64,000 bases of DNA from Adiantum capillus-veneris. Taxonomy: Eukaryota > Streptophyta > Polypodiopsida > Polypodiales > Pteridaceae. The notes beneath the pieces were generated by a model, which did not search any database, was not told the origin of the DNA, and was given only the letters and a program-made list of their open reading frames with translations. Of this stretch, positions 1 through 9,480 are shown piece by piece. The translations under genes were made by a program, and so were the position numbers. How positions within the stretch are numbered: position 1 is the stretch's first letter; every line of letters begins with the position of its first letter. Location: the NCBI GenBank assembly GCA_014529385.2, contig CM043944.1, forward strand, positions 77,025,884-77,089,883, in the 5' to 3' direction.

Positions 1-93
1 AATTCTTGATGGTGAACTGACTCGGTTATGGGACCTTGGTAGATCGGTTAGCCAAGGTTGCCCTTTGAGTGCTATGTTGTGTTCTATTGCTAC
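1..93. other. Flank of element 1, pre-insertion locus
   Basis: This is unique-looking sequence outside the left LTR. The last four bases (ctac, 90-93) recur at 9344-9347, so this stretch was joined to 9348 onward before element 1 inserted. I recognise no coding motif in it. It may be a downstream part of the Helitron-like locus that continues at 9348. Confidence 0.5.
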
Positions 94-1651
94 TGACGGG
101 AGCAAAGCGAACCCCAAACCCCGACGGCCTCTAAAACACCGGGGACCGAATGGCGCGCCTCGAGCCTGTCATGGTAAAGCAAACAGGGGGCACCACCTAG
201 CTTCAGCGGCTAGCCCGCAAACAAAACACCACCATAACAAAGTTTTCATCCAAGAGAGATGGATGCTTGGGAGTAATGATGAAGAGGAAAGGGAATGAGA
301 TCAAGTGAGAGAGAGAGAGAGAGAGAGTGAGGGAGGGGGTATAGCGGCTTAGTACTTAGGCACCACAAAAAGATGGCGAATCCGTACACCCTTCACACAT
401 ACACAAGCTCACTCCAAACACAAGACTAGGTGGCGATTCCGCACACCTCACATGGGCAAAACATTGCAAGAAAACATACTCACAAAACCTCAAGCTTTAT
501 TTAGAGAATAAAGCGATGAAATGGGGAGCATAGGGTAGGGGAATGAGAAGGGAGAGCGTGGTAGACCACATGGCGGATAGGTGGGAGTTGATGGCGAAGA
601 CTCGCACGAGGGTTATGGCCATCATCCTTCATTTAGTTTCCCTTCATCTTCCATAGCCCAAGGGTGTAGAGGTCATGCTCAAGACGAGCATGGTGATTGT
701 GGTGATGGTGATGGTGTGGGTGTGTGTGTGTGCACTAGGCACACACAGTGCATAGTGTACTCTTTGGTGATGGTGTGTGTATGTCCTTAGTGTGATGGTG
801 ACCCCTCTTTATATAGGGGAGGAGGGGGAAGAAATTCTAGAATTTAGAAATGAAGAAATCATTATCTACATAGGCCATGTGACTGTGGGCCCTACTTGTG
901 TGGCTGTGTGTATATGTGCCAGAACAGCAGTCTCATGAGAGAGAGAGACTAAGAGAGAGAGATAGGTTGATGAAAAAAGGTGAGAAGTGACATGGAGAAT
1001 AAAATAATTACAAGAGGGGAGAGAGGGGAGTGTGTTCAGAGGTGAATCTGTGTGCAGATGTGTGTGAACACAAGAAAAATCAGGTAACCACCGGGTGGGG
1101 ATGGGTCTGTGGGCACCTTTTTTCAGTGAAACTGAGTGTGTGTGAGTGTGGGGGAGGTTATTTAGCTACAAGACAAGAGACATGGCGCCCTTTAGAGAGA
1201 GAGGGGGGTATTTGGGTCATGGGATATGATAGGAGAGAGAAAGAGGAGGTGGGGTATACTATTTTGGAAGATAGGGTAAGTTGCATGTGAGTTAGGGTGC
1301 ATTATTGGTGAGTTATAATGCATTATTGGTGAGAGGTGGGGTAGCTTGAGGGGAGAGAGAAAGGAGAAAGGACAAGGGGAAGAGAGAGGGGGTTGACCTT
1401 TTGAGTGGAGGAGAGGAAAAGGGACACACGGTGGGGCAACAGTGAAGAAAAAGGAGGCAAGGTGGGGATGGGCTACCCCGCAGGCATGAGGTGGCCTATT
1501 TTACCTTTCTTATATATTTACATAATCATACTTTATTTTTTCTTACTTTTTTCCAATGCCTTTTATCACTCCCTCCCTAAGAGGGGGTTTTCATGGGGTG
1601 GGGACGAGAGAAGAGGGGTATGGGAGCTTGGCTTGTGAAAAGCCCCCATCA
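94..1651 (-). repeat. 3' LTR of element 1
   Basis: This repeat matches 7789-9343 over its whole 1558 bp with about 2% differences by eye. On the minus strand it begins TGATGGGGGC and ends CCCGTCA. A TATA-like box (CTATATAAAG, minus) lies near 807-817. The TG/CA-rich and GA-rich stretches give spurious short ORFs. The close match to the other LTR implies a fairly recent insertion. Confidence 0.93.
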
Positions 1652-1668
1652 TTAGCCCTCCCCTTTTG
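1652..1668 (-). other. Polypurine tract of element 1
   Basis: On the minus strand this reads AAAAGGGGAGGGCTAA directly before the 3' LTR. A purine run in this place primes plus-strand DNA synthesis in LTR retrotransposons. Confidence 0.75.
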
Positions 1669-1679
1669 GCTAGAGGCAT

Positions 1680-1898
1680 TCATGTCTCTAGCTCATCTGT
1701 TTGATCATTATCGTCGGAGGTGGCGGCTGATGGTGTGTCCTCATCTGGAATGTCAATTGGTGGAGCCTGGTCAAATCGAAGAAAATAAGGTTTAAGTCGC
1801 CAACCATTTACCCTGGTTTTATGAAGTTTTCCATCAGCCTCCATAAGCTGGTAGCTTCCATTGGCATACTTTTTCCTGACGATGAAAGGACTTCCCAT
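1680..1898 (-). pseudogene. Integrase C-terminal tail, element 1 (out of frame)
   Basis: This segment encodes the very end of the polyprotein, with a motif of the type GSPFIVRKKYANGSYQL followed by NGWRLKPYF. Tat and related gypsy integrases end in a similar GPF(I/V)...GAY.L...NG..LK.Y segment. It is in a different frame from the segment upstream (1808-2101), and the two overlap around 1895, where about one extra base disrupts an expected LLRWMGPFIV-like join. An acidic tail of about 25 residues follows. Confidence 0.7.
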
Positions 1899-2101
1899 CG
1901 GAGTAGGAGTTTCTTATCCTTGCGCGTGTCGAAGTGATTGTCGTAGCGGAGCACCAACATTCCTTTCTTCAATTCTTTTTTCCGGAGATGCTCGTTAAAG
2001 CTAAGCCGTCTATGCTCTACTTGTGCTGCATAATAATTTATTGCTTCTTCTCTGTCCAGCTGCAGTCTTTCCAAGTTGATGATGTGATCTCCCAAATGCA
2101 T
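1808..2101 (-). pseudogene. Integrase C-terminal region, element 1
   Basis: This segment is in frame with the integrase core after the TAG at 2117-2119. It encodes the charged helical region after the DDE core (LERLQLDREEAINYYAAQ, then a KKGMLVLRYDNHFD stretch). Such a segment normally links the catalytic core to the terminal GPF/Y-like part. It runs into a stop after the frameshift near 1895. Confidence 0.7.
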
Positions 2102-2116
2102 GTTGGGCTGTTGAAG

Positions 2117-2566
2117 CTAGCTTGCCATTACTCTGAGACTTTGTAGTTGCACTTCAATGGGCAAGATTGCTTCCTTACCAAATACTAGATGATACGGTGT
2201 GAATCCCAAGGATGTACGAAATGAAGTTCTGTAGGCCCATAAAGCTGGTAGTAGATACTTATCCCAGTCTCCAGGATGATGTTTTACCTGCTTGGTAATA
2301 ATTTTAGAAACCATTCCATTTACCTTTTCAACTAGGCCATTACATTGAGGGTAATATGGTGAAGAGTGCCTCCTTGTAATGCCCAGTTTTTGCATTAATT
2401 CTCCTACCAAGTCTGCTCTGAAACCTGGCCCTCTATCAGAGATGATCTCTAAAGGTGTGCCAAACCTACAGCATATGTGCTCGTAGATAAATTTAGCTAC
2501 CTCTACCGCTGTGATTCTAGTGGTGGCTGTAGCCTCTGCCCATCTAGTCATGTAGTCGACCCCCAT
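2117..2566 (-). pseudogene. Integrase catalytic core, element 1
   Basis: This is the DDE core of a Ty3/gypsy integrase. GVDYMTRWAEA follows the first Asp region (WGIDAIGPLP, read through upstream near 2600), ISDRGPGF holds the second Asp, and PYYPQCNGLVEKVNG holds the catalytic Glu. It is in frame with the upstream RNase H/zinc-binding segment, from which it is separated only by a TAG at 2660-2662 in a context that usually reads EPQTPI. It ends at another TAG (2117-2119). The enzyme would insert the cDNA in the nucleus. Confidence 0.88.
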
Positions 2567-2659
2567 GATAATGTAGAATTTTCCTGAGTTGGCCCTAGGT
2601 AATGGCCCAATGGCATCGATACCCCATTTTTCAAATGGGCCATATGAGAGAATAGGTGT

Positions 2660-4141
2660 CTATGGTTCAGGCATAAGTGACCTAGTGCCGGCCTTTTGAC
2701 ACAACTTACACGTTTTGCACCAGTGGTGTATATCACGGTTGAGGCTAGGCCATATGAAGCCTGCCTGCAAGATTTTCCTACTTGTTATGTCTAGGGGAAA
2801 GTGACCACCACAAACCCCGTCGTGACAGCTAGCAATTACTCCCGTGATTTCCTGAGAGAGAGGGACCTTCCTGAGTATTTGGTCCTTACCCTTACAATAC
2901 AAACCGTCATTGATGAGTCGATACCTTGTGGCCTTCCGCGTCAGCCATTTCTTCTGTCCCTTTGTTAAATCTGATGGGCATTCTCCTGTTTCCAAAAAAT
3001 GCATGATGTCAGGCAAGGCATCACTGCCTTGAAATAGAGGGAGCTTTAGTTTTATTGCTCCAACCACCACTTCCTGTAGTCTTTCACTTGCTAGGGCATC
3101 TGCTTCTTGGTTTTGAGCCCCTGGGATATGGTGTATTTGAACTTCTTCAAACTTACCCAACAAGGTTTTTACACCACTTAAGTGAGTCCTTAAACTAGGA
3201 TTCTTGCATGTCCATGCTCCATTTACTTGCCTTACCATAAGTAGAGCATCCCCAAATACATTAAGGCGTTGCACACCTTGCGAGACACACCATTGTAGAA
3301 CCTTGGTTAGTGCTGCATACTCAGCTTCATTGTTAGAATGTGAATCTAACAATTGGCCCAACGAAAATACCTTTGTCCCTTTGTCATCAAAGACCACTAT
3401 GCCTGCAGCTGCTTTGTCGGACGCTCGCTTGTAGGCTCCATCAAAGTAGAGAGAGTATGTTCCTTCTACCATCGGTGGTACTGGAGGTAATCGGACTTCT
3501 CCTTTTTTAGATTGCTTCTCCTTCCCTTCAAAGACTTGGTAGGTCATGAGTCCCCCCAAACTTGCCCTTGTCATGCTTTCTACCTGTACCGTGTAGTCAA
3601 ACTCTTGCAGACGAACTAGCCATTTAGTAATTCTAGCAGACACATCCATGTGTTGTACAACATAGGGAAATATTTCATCCATGGTTAGAATCACAAATTG
3701 CTTAGGCAGCGAATATGACCTAAACTTTGTAGTTGCAAATCTAAGAGCTAGGACTAAGTGTTCCACATGGGTGAAACCTTTCTCTCCTGCTGTCATCATT
3801 CGACTATAGAAGTAGATTGGCCTCATGAAAGATGTCATCGTATCCTTTTGGAGTAGCACAGCCCCCAATGAGTCATCACCAACACTTGAGGTGACATAGA
3901 AATTTTCATCCCACTTAGGTGGTGAGATAGTTGGCAGAGTGGCTAAGACCTCCTTTACCTTGTTGTAGTGATGTTCTCTTTCCTCGTCCCAAGTGAAAGT
4001 TGATCTTTGAGTGAGTTGTTGCAGTGGTAGAACAAGTTGTGATAGTAGATGTATGAATCTACTTAAGTACCTCATCTTCTGTAGAAAAGAGACCAGTTGA
4101 CGTGCGGTCGTTGGTGAAGGTAGGGCTATGAGTGCGGACAC
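2660..4141 (-). pseudogene. RNase H, archaeal-type RNase H and integrase zinc finger, element 1
   Basis: About 490 residues. The first ~200 are the usual gypsy RNase H-like domain after RT (TFTWDEE, then PIYFYSRMM...GFTHVEHLVLAL). A second RNase H follows (LYFDGAYKRASDKAAAGIV, SNNEAEYAAL, VFGDALLMVRQ, HHIPGAQNQEADALA). Its D-E-D-D pattern is that of archaeal-type RNase H in plant Tat elements; the third acidic position is in VFGDA. The end carries the integrase HHCC zinc-binding region (HDGVCGGHF, CKTCKLCQKAG). It is in frame with RT upstream and the integrase core downstream, each separated by one stop codon. Confidence 0.88.
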
Positions 4142-4177
4142 CTTACTTGGGTCGGCGTTGATACCTCTTGCTGAAAT

Positions 4178-5212
4178 TTAATGGCCTAGTGGAATGACTT
4201 TACTCTCCCCAATGTGACATTTATCCACATTTAATTGCCCACCTAGGCTCTGCAACCTGGCCAAACCTTCAGTTACCTTTTCTAAATGTGAAATACGGGA
4301 GCTATATATACAAAAATCATCAATGAACACTCTTATGAATGTTCCAAAGAACGGTTGAAAAACATATGTGACATATCTTTGGGATGTGGCAGATGCATTT
4401 GTGAGACCAAATGGCATAACCCTGTATGCAAAACAACCCCATGGTGTGATAAAAGTGGTTTTTAGCTGATCTTCCAAGGCTATGCGTATTTGAAAGTATC
4501 CAGAATAACCATCACAGACGGTATAGCATTCAAAACCCGCTACTTCATTCAGAATTTCATCCAAGAAAAGGAGAGGAAAGTGGTCTCTCTTTGTAGCTGC
4601 ATTTAGTGGTTTGTAGTCAACACAGACCCTCCACTTACCATTTTTTTTAGGCGTCACCACTACGGGTGACACCCATTCGGAGTTTTCTACAGGATAGATG
4701 AATCCCGCCTCCAACAGTTTCCTTACCTCGGCCAAGAGTGCCTTTTCTTGTATGACCCCCAGTCGTCGTAGCTTTTGCACAACTGGTTTTACCCCTTCCT
4801 TCAGCTTAATATGATGTTCCACCACTGTAATGCCTGTGATTCTTTCATAGTTGTCAATGAACAGGTTAGGAAATCCCATCAACATTTGCAAAAAACTATC
4901 TTTCTCCTCAAGTGTTAATTCCGTAGACAACATACCCTTCAACCTACTTCCTCCTAGGCCAGGTGATTTGCTCTCCTCTTCATTGGGTTGCCCTTTTGGT
5001 GATGGATCACCAGTTGTGCTTACCCTTTGTGGATCCTTCATAATGATACCCATCACATCAATGGAACTGTCACTTTTGTCGGTGGATGTGGTCTCCTCCT
5101 CAGAACTGGAAGATTCGCTAGTGGTTTCATCTGGCGATGTTTCCAGATTCATTTGCTTCTGCTTGCCAATCCTCATGTCGTAATAGATTGTCTCCCCTTT
5201 CTTACCGGTCAT
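4178..5212 (-). pseudogene. Reverse transcriptase, element 1
   Basis: RT of Ty3/gypsy type: WVSPVVVTPKKNGKWRVCVD, then the catalytic Asp in CYTVCDGYSGYFQI, MPFGLTNASAT, and the active-site motif FIDDF where YxDD is commoner. It begins with an acidic Ser-rich linker after the protease (about residues 20-110). It shares the frame of gag-protease; only a TAG at 5234-5236 separates them, where element 2 has a Gln codon (CAA). It ends at a TAA (4178-4180) inside the conserved LGH-ISARGINADPSK stretch, where the family usually has a coding residue. Confidence 0.9.
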
Positions 5213-5236
5213 GCGTAGAAGGCCAGTACCCCAGTC

Positions 5237-6931
5237 CTATTTTGCCTTCATGGCCATCAACCATGGCCTTCCCAAAATTAGTGGATAGCCCTCCCCCTTA
5301 GTAGGCATTACAAAAACATCTACCTCTACCTCAGTGTTGAAAGCTTTGATTTTCACGGCACTTACCACACCCACACACTTTACTTTTGCGTTGTTTGCCA
5401 TCTTTGCCTTGCATGGAGAAGGCTTGTCAACCTCGAGCCCTAATCGAAGCATCATAGCTTCGCTCATTACACAGATTTGTGCACCTCCATCAATGTAGGT
5501 GTTTCCAACCCTCTTTCCTTTTATGTTTACGTCGACAATTGGAAGGATGTCATCCATGTTGCATCCCGAAATTGCTCCGGCTTCCTTTGTTTTGGAGCGT
5601 CTTGTACTTACCATTTTAGACCATTGTCGCCTTACTTTAGGTACAAGATGTAGCAGTTGTGGCCATGTAATCTTCGGTCCTTGCTCTACCACATCCAATG
5701 TTAGATCATAGGGCTTAGAACTTTCCCCTAGCTGGAATTCGGTGATGCCCAATTTCCGTCGTGGCCTGGATGGCCTCTTGCTAGTTTCTCCTCTCATGCT
5801 TCTCTCATCATCTAATTGTGTAGCTTTCTCCCTCCTAACTCTTTTCACAGTCATGGCTTCAAGTGGTTCTAAAAAGGTTACCTTCTCCTTACCCTTGTTC
5901 CTCTCCTTTGCTCTGGGTGGATCCACTACTACGGCTTTTCCTTTCTCTTCTAGCCTTATGATGTTTACAGGGCGATCAGGTGGTGGGGCTGGTGGAAGAG
6001 GTGGGATGGATGCTTGTAGTGGTGTCTGGGGTGGACGTAGAATTTGTGTTGGTGGGGGTGGTGCTCGGGGTGGGGGTGTTCTTTCTCTAGGGGGTGACAA
6101 TTGGTTCCTCCTACCTCCTCTATTATAGTTTTGTCGTGGTTTGGGACAGTAGTACATACCGTGACCGTCTTCTCCGCAGTTGTAGCAATGATACTCCCTG
6201 TTTTTTCGTCGTGCTCTTCCAGGGTCTTGATCTCTTTCTTGACTCCTCCCTTGCTGTATTAAGTGGACAGACAAATTCTGCAGTTGGTCAGTAATATGGG
6301 CCAACATATCTTGTTGGTCATCTCTTACCCCAAGAGCCGGTGGTGGTGGTATGGTGGTTGTCATAGTTGCTGGTCGACGCGATGTTCCTGCTTCTGTTGA
6401 CTCGATTTCTTTGGCTTTCATTCGTAGCTTCTTGTCCTTAAGGCGAGCAATCTCAACGGCTAACTCGTACGTAGCCGGGAATCTACCTTTCACCTTCTCC
6501 TTGAGAAGCGGCCATAAGCCATGCGTGAACCGATCTTTTTTTAGGAAATCGGGTGCGGCTTCCCCCCTTGCCAGTGACTCAACCCACTGTTCCCACAAAT
6601 CCACAAATTTGGACTCATAGGTGGCATATTCTAAAAGACCCTCCTGCTTCAAGTCTCTCAACTTGTCCCACAACTTTTCTGAAGTGGTACCTCCCCCAAA
6701 GCGCCCCTTAAAAGCGGTTTTTAAGGGTTCCCAGTCATCCTTGGTTGCTTGTGGAAGTGCATTGTACCATGATCTAGCTTCTAGCTTCATGAGATGCTTA
6801 AAGATTCTAACCCGGGATTCATCCGTATCTTTGTTGCTCACTACACATGCTACTTCAAAGTCATCTAGGAAGTCTGTTACCAAATCCTCCCCCTTCTTTC
6901 CTTTAAATGTTGGAAATGCTACACTTGCCAT
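5237..6931 (-). CDS. Gag and aspartic protease, element 1
   Basis: The real start is probably the ATG at 6931 (MASVAFPTFKGKKG); the frame is open slightly further upstream. The first ~200 residues form a retrotransposon gag domain (LEARSWYNALP, FKGRFGGG). A CCHC zinc knuckle follows (CYNCGEDGHGMYYC), then a Pro-rich linker, a basic region, and an aspartic protease with active site YIDGGAQICVM (D-G-G in place of the usual D-S/T-G) and the ILGRPWL motif. It ends with a TAG at 5234-5236 after MKAK. Element 2 encodes the same chain without that stop. Gag would form the particle and the protease would mature it. Confidence 0.88.
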   Translation of the reverse strand: MASVAFPTFKGKKGEDLVTDFLDDFEVACVVSNKDTDESRVRIFKHLMKLEARSWYNALPQATKDDWEPLKTAFKGRFGGGTTSEKLWDKLRDLKQEGLLEYATYESKFVDLWEQWVESLARGEAAPDFLKKDRFTHGLWPLLKEKVKGRFPATYELAVEIARLKDKKLRMKAKEIESTEAGTSRRPATMTTTIPPPPALGVRDDQQDMLAHITDQLQNLSVHLIQQGRSQERDQDPGRARRKNREYHCYNCGEDGHGMYYCPKPRQNYNRGGRRNQLSPPRERTPPPRAPPPPTQILRPPQTPLQASIPPLPPAPPPDRPVNIIRLEEKGKAVVVDPPRAKERNKGKEKVTFLEPLEAMTVKRVRREKATQLDDERSMRGETSKRPSRPRRKLGITEFQLGESSKPYDLTLDVVEQGPKITWPQLLHLVPKVRRQWSKMVSTRRSKTKEAGAISGCNMDDILPIVDVNIKGKRVGNTYIDGGAQICVMSEAMMLRLGLEVDKPSPCKAKMANNAKVKCVGVVSAVKIKAFNTEVEVDVFVMPTKGEGYPLILGRPWLMAMKAK

Positions 6932-7013
6932 GATTACTGACAGAGAGCTAGAAAGACACACTGCTTAACTTGCAAAAGTTTTTTCTTCTTTACAAGGAGG
7001 CGTGTATACTCTC

Positions 7014-7232
7014 TTATACTAGGACATAGATTAAAACTTCAAACGGTACATTGCCTTGTACCAAAGGTAGGACAAATGGTTGATCTGATGCCAGAACCTC
7101 AAAAAATCGCTCCCCACCCATCATGGTGTCAATGGCGTGCTGGTAGTGAGCCTTCAAATCCAATATTACCTTGATTGAGCGTACACGTGTTGGTATGTGT
7201 GATCTGTCTTGAGGTAGGTTGTACTGATTCAT
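7014..7232 (-). CDS. Small ORF next to gag, element 1 (conserved, unknown)
   Basis: 72 residues, ATG at 7232, ending about 80 bp before gag. It aligns with the small ORF at 61380-61607 of element 2: both have R..R.I+V near the start, an ER(F/L)(F/G)E(V/I)L block, and a hydrophobic end with (V/I)(L/I)PL...F(E/D)V(L/S)I. I recognise no known domain. Conservation between two divergent elements supports translation. Confidence 0.6.
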   Translation of the reverse strand: MNQYNLPQDRSHIPTRVRSIKVILDLKAHYQHAIDTMMGGERFFEVLASDQPFVLPLVQGNVPFEVLIYVLV

Positions 7233-7249
7233 GTGCAGCTTAGAGGTGC

Positions 7250-7474
7250 TTAGTCACTGTCCAAGCTTGTGGGAGAGGGTGGTGTTCTTTCCTGAAACAA
7301 ACTCAGTAGATCCCTAGTTTCTCTAGTGAGAGTGTGAGCCAATGATTCCGTTATCTGTGCTGCAGCATCAGGTGCAACTTGAAAACTCACTGTGATAATT
7401 ACCTTGGTGACTTGAGTTACCCGATTCTCAAAGTAGAATAGTGTTGATTCTCTATTGTGTAGAGCTCCTTCCAT
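7250..7474 (-). CDS. Small ORF between primer site and gag, element 1 (unknown)
   Basis: 74 residues, ATG at 7474, overlapping the end of the preceding small ORF by 23 bp in another frame. A weak match to the element 2 ORF at 60601-60792 is visible around STLFYFENRVTQVTK versus LEIFYINIHEGTVTHIK. No domain is recognised. The similarity could be chance. Confidence 0.4.
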   Translation of the reverse strand: MEGALHNRESTLFYFENRVTQVTKVIITVSFQVAPDAAAQITESLAHTLTRETRDLLSLFQERTPPSPTSLDSD

Positions 7475-7715
7475 TTTGTTGTTGTGGGTTGGTTGTAGGT
7501 TGCGGACATGGTTTCGACCTTCTTCTTCTTCTTCTTGGCACTTCGCCTATGTATATCCACTGGGTTTGGCGTGTTGGTTGACTCTCCCACTGCAAATCGA
7601 TTACCATTACGCTAGGCACTCGAGCTTCGATGGAGATGCGGAGTTCGTCTAGTTGTGCTTGGAGCTCTTCTTCTTCTGTCGTCCAATTAGCAAATCCTGC
7701 TAGCCACTCATCCAT
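7452..7715 (-). CDS. First small ORF after primer site, MDEW type, element 1
   Basis: 87 residues, ATG at 7715, about 55 bp inside the primer site. It starts MDEWLAGFANWTTEEEEL; element 2 has MDEWREEFANWRTEEEAL at the same distance from its primer site (60398). The end is basic (RRRRRRSK), as is the element 2 protein. It is a likely real product of the genomic RNA and the first ORF a scanning ribosome would meet. The basic tail suggests nucleic-acid binding or nuclear targeting, but that is inference. Confidence 0.6.
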   Translation of the reverse strand: MDEWLAGFANWTTEEEELQAQLDELRISIEARVPSVMVIDLQWESQPTRQTQWIYIGEVPRRRRRRSKPCPQPTTNPQQQNGRSSTQ

Positions 7716-7767
7716 TCATAATAGTTTAGGGGTTTCAGTCTTGTAAACTGAAGGGTTTCATGAAAAG

Positions 7768-7788
7768 ATCCTCAGTGGGGGCACCAAA
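7768..7788 (-). other. Primer-binding site of element 1
   Basis: Directly inside the 5' LTR the minus strand reads TTTGGTGCCCCCACTGAGGA. The same 20 bases sit directly after the 5' LTR of element 2 (60327-60346), so this is the tRNA primer site of the lineage. It is not the common initiator-Met type. The predicted tRNA would end in CCTCAGTGGGGGCACCA; I cannot name it with certainty. Confidence 0.75.
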
Positions 7789-9343
7789 TGACGGGAGCAA
7801 AGCGAACCCCGAACCCCGACGGCCTCTAAAACACCGGGGACCGAATGGTGCGCCTCGAGCCTGTCATGGTAAAGCAAACAGGGGGCACCACCTAGCTTCA
7901 GCGGCTAGGACGCAAACAACACACCACCGTAACAAAGTTTTCGTCCAAGAGAGATGGGTGCTTGGGAGTAATGATGAAGAGGAAAGGGAATGAGATCAAG
8001 TGAGAGAGAGAGAGAGAGAGAGTGAGGGAGGGGGTATAGCGGCTTAGTACTTAGGCACCACAAAAGGATGGCGAATCCGCACACCCTTCACACATACACA
8101 AGCTCACTCCAAACACAAGACTAGGTGGCGATTCCGCACACCTCACATGGGCAAAACATTGCAAGAAAACATACTCACAAAACCTCAAGCTTTATTTAGA
8201 GAATAAGGCGATGAAATGGGGAGCATAGGGTAGGGGAATGAGAAGGGAGAGCGTGGTAGACCACATGGCGGATAGATGGGAGTTGATGGCGAAGACTCGC
8301 ACAAGGGTTATGGCCATCATCCTTCATTTAGTTTCCCTTCATCTTCCATAGCCCAAGGGTGTAGAGGTCATGCTCAAGACGAGCATGGTGATTGTGGTGA
8401 TGGTGATGGTGTGGGTGTGTGTGTGTGCACTAGGCACACACAGTGCATAGTGTATTCTTTGGTGATGGTGTGTGTGTGTCCTTAGTGTGATGGTGACCCC
8501 TCTTTATATAGGGGAGGAGGGGGAAGAAATTCTAGAATTTAGAAATGAAGAAATCATTATCTACATAGGCCATGTGACTGTGGGCCCTACTTGTGTGGCT
8601 GTGTGTATATGTGCCAGAACAGCAGTCTCATGAGAGAGAGACTAAGAGAGAGAGATGGGTTGATGAAAAAAGGTGAGAGGTGACATGGAGAATAAAGTAA
8701 TTACAAGAGGGGAGAGAGGGGAGTGTGTTCAGAGGTGAATCTATGTGCAGATGTGTGTGAACACAAGAAAAACCAGGTAACCACCGGGTGGGGATGGGTC
8801 TGTGGGCACCTTTTTTCAGTGAAACTGAGTGTGTGTGAGTGTGGGGGAGGTTATTTAGCTACAAGACAAGAGACATGGCGCCCTTTAGAGAGAGAGGGGG
8901 ATATTTGGGTCATGGGATATGATAGGAGAGAGAAAGAGGGGGTGGGGTATACTATTTAAGAAGATAGGGTAAGTTGCATGTGAGTTAGGGTGCATTATTG
9001 GTTAGTTATAATGCATTATTGGTGAGAGGTGGGGTAGCTTGAAGGGAGAGAGAAAGGAGAAAGGACAAGGGGAAGAGAGAGGGGGTTGACCTTTTGAGTG
9101 GAGGAGAGGAAAGGGGACACACGGCGGGGCAACAGTGAAGAAAAAGGAGGCAAGGTGGGGATGGCTACCCCGCAGGCATGAGGTGGCCTATTTTACCTTT
9201 CTTATATATTTACATAATCATACTTTATTTTTTCTTACTTTTTTCCAATGCCTTTTATCACTCCCTCCCTAAGAGGGGGTTTTCATGGGGTGGGGACGAG
9301 AGAAGAGGGGTATGGGAGCTTGGCTTGTGAAAAGCCCCCATCA
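7789..9343 (-). repeat. 5' LTR of element 1
   Basis: This 1555-bp partner of 94-1651 has the TATA-like box near 8502-8511 (minus strand), which would drive the genomic RNA. GA repeats near 8004-8022 and 8633-8654 and TG runs near 8417-8426 are shared with the other LTR with small length changes. Confidence 0.93.
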
Positions 9344-9347
9344 CTAC

Positions 9348-9480
9348 GCATCCTCTGTTGTTGTATCAGGACTCTTTAACCGTGTCTGATGTAATTGGAG
9401 TTGTGTTCTTGAGACTAGATTGAGTGGGTTTTTGCCTACTTGAAATTCTTTCGTGACTTGAAGTATTGTCCATTTTTTGT
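9348..9480. other. Flank of element 1, no gene seen
   Basis: This is sequence between the target duplication and the end of the helicase ORF. It has no recognisable coding motif. It joins 1-89 if element 1 is removed. Confidence 0.4.

Larger units (their letters stand above)
94..9343 (-). mobile_element. Tat-like Ty3/gypsy LTR retrotransposon (element 1)
   Basis: This is a complete element read on the minus strand: 5' LTR 7789-9343, primer site, small ORFs, gag, protease, RT, two RNase H domains, integrase, polypurine tract, 3' LTR 94-1651. The ends are TG...CA and ctac flanks both sides (90-93, 9344-9347). The order PR-RT-RH-IN is that of Ty3/gypsy. A second RNase H of archaeal type between RT/RH and integrase marks the plant Tat lineage. 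The coding region stays in one frame from gag to the integrase tail but carries four in-frame stops and one frameshift, so this copy is probably not autonomous although its LTRs are still very similar. Confidence 0.93.

Noticed and set aside
65-298. Plus-strand ORF in the LTR of element 1, repeated at 7760-7993
   Set aside because: It lies wholly in the LTR on the strand opposite to the element and differs between the LTRs without a coding pattern; it is a chance frame.
581-1290. Short Cys/Val-rich ORFs in the LTRs (also 8276-8959)
   Set aside because: They come from TG and GA simple repeats and have no conserved start or domain.
2117-5236. Programmed readthrough or RNA editing of the in-frame stops in element 1
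   Set aside because: Four stops at unrelated positions, one inside a conserved RT-RNase H block, plus a frameshift, fit decay better. Element 2 has sense codons where comparable.
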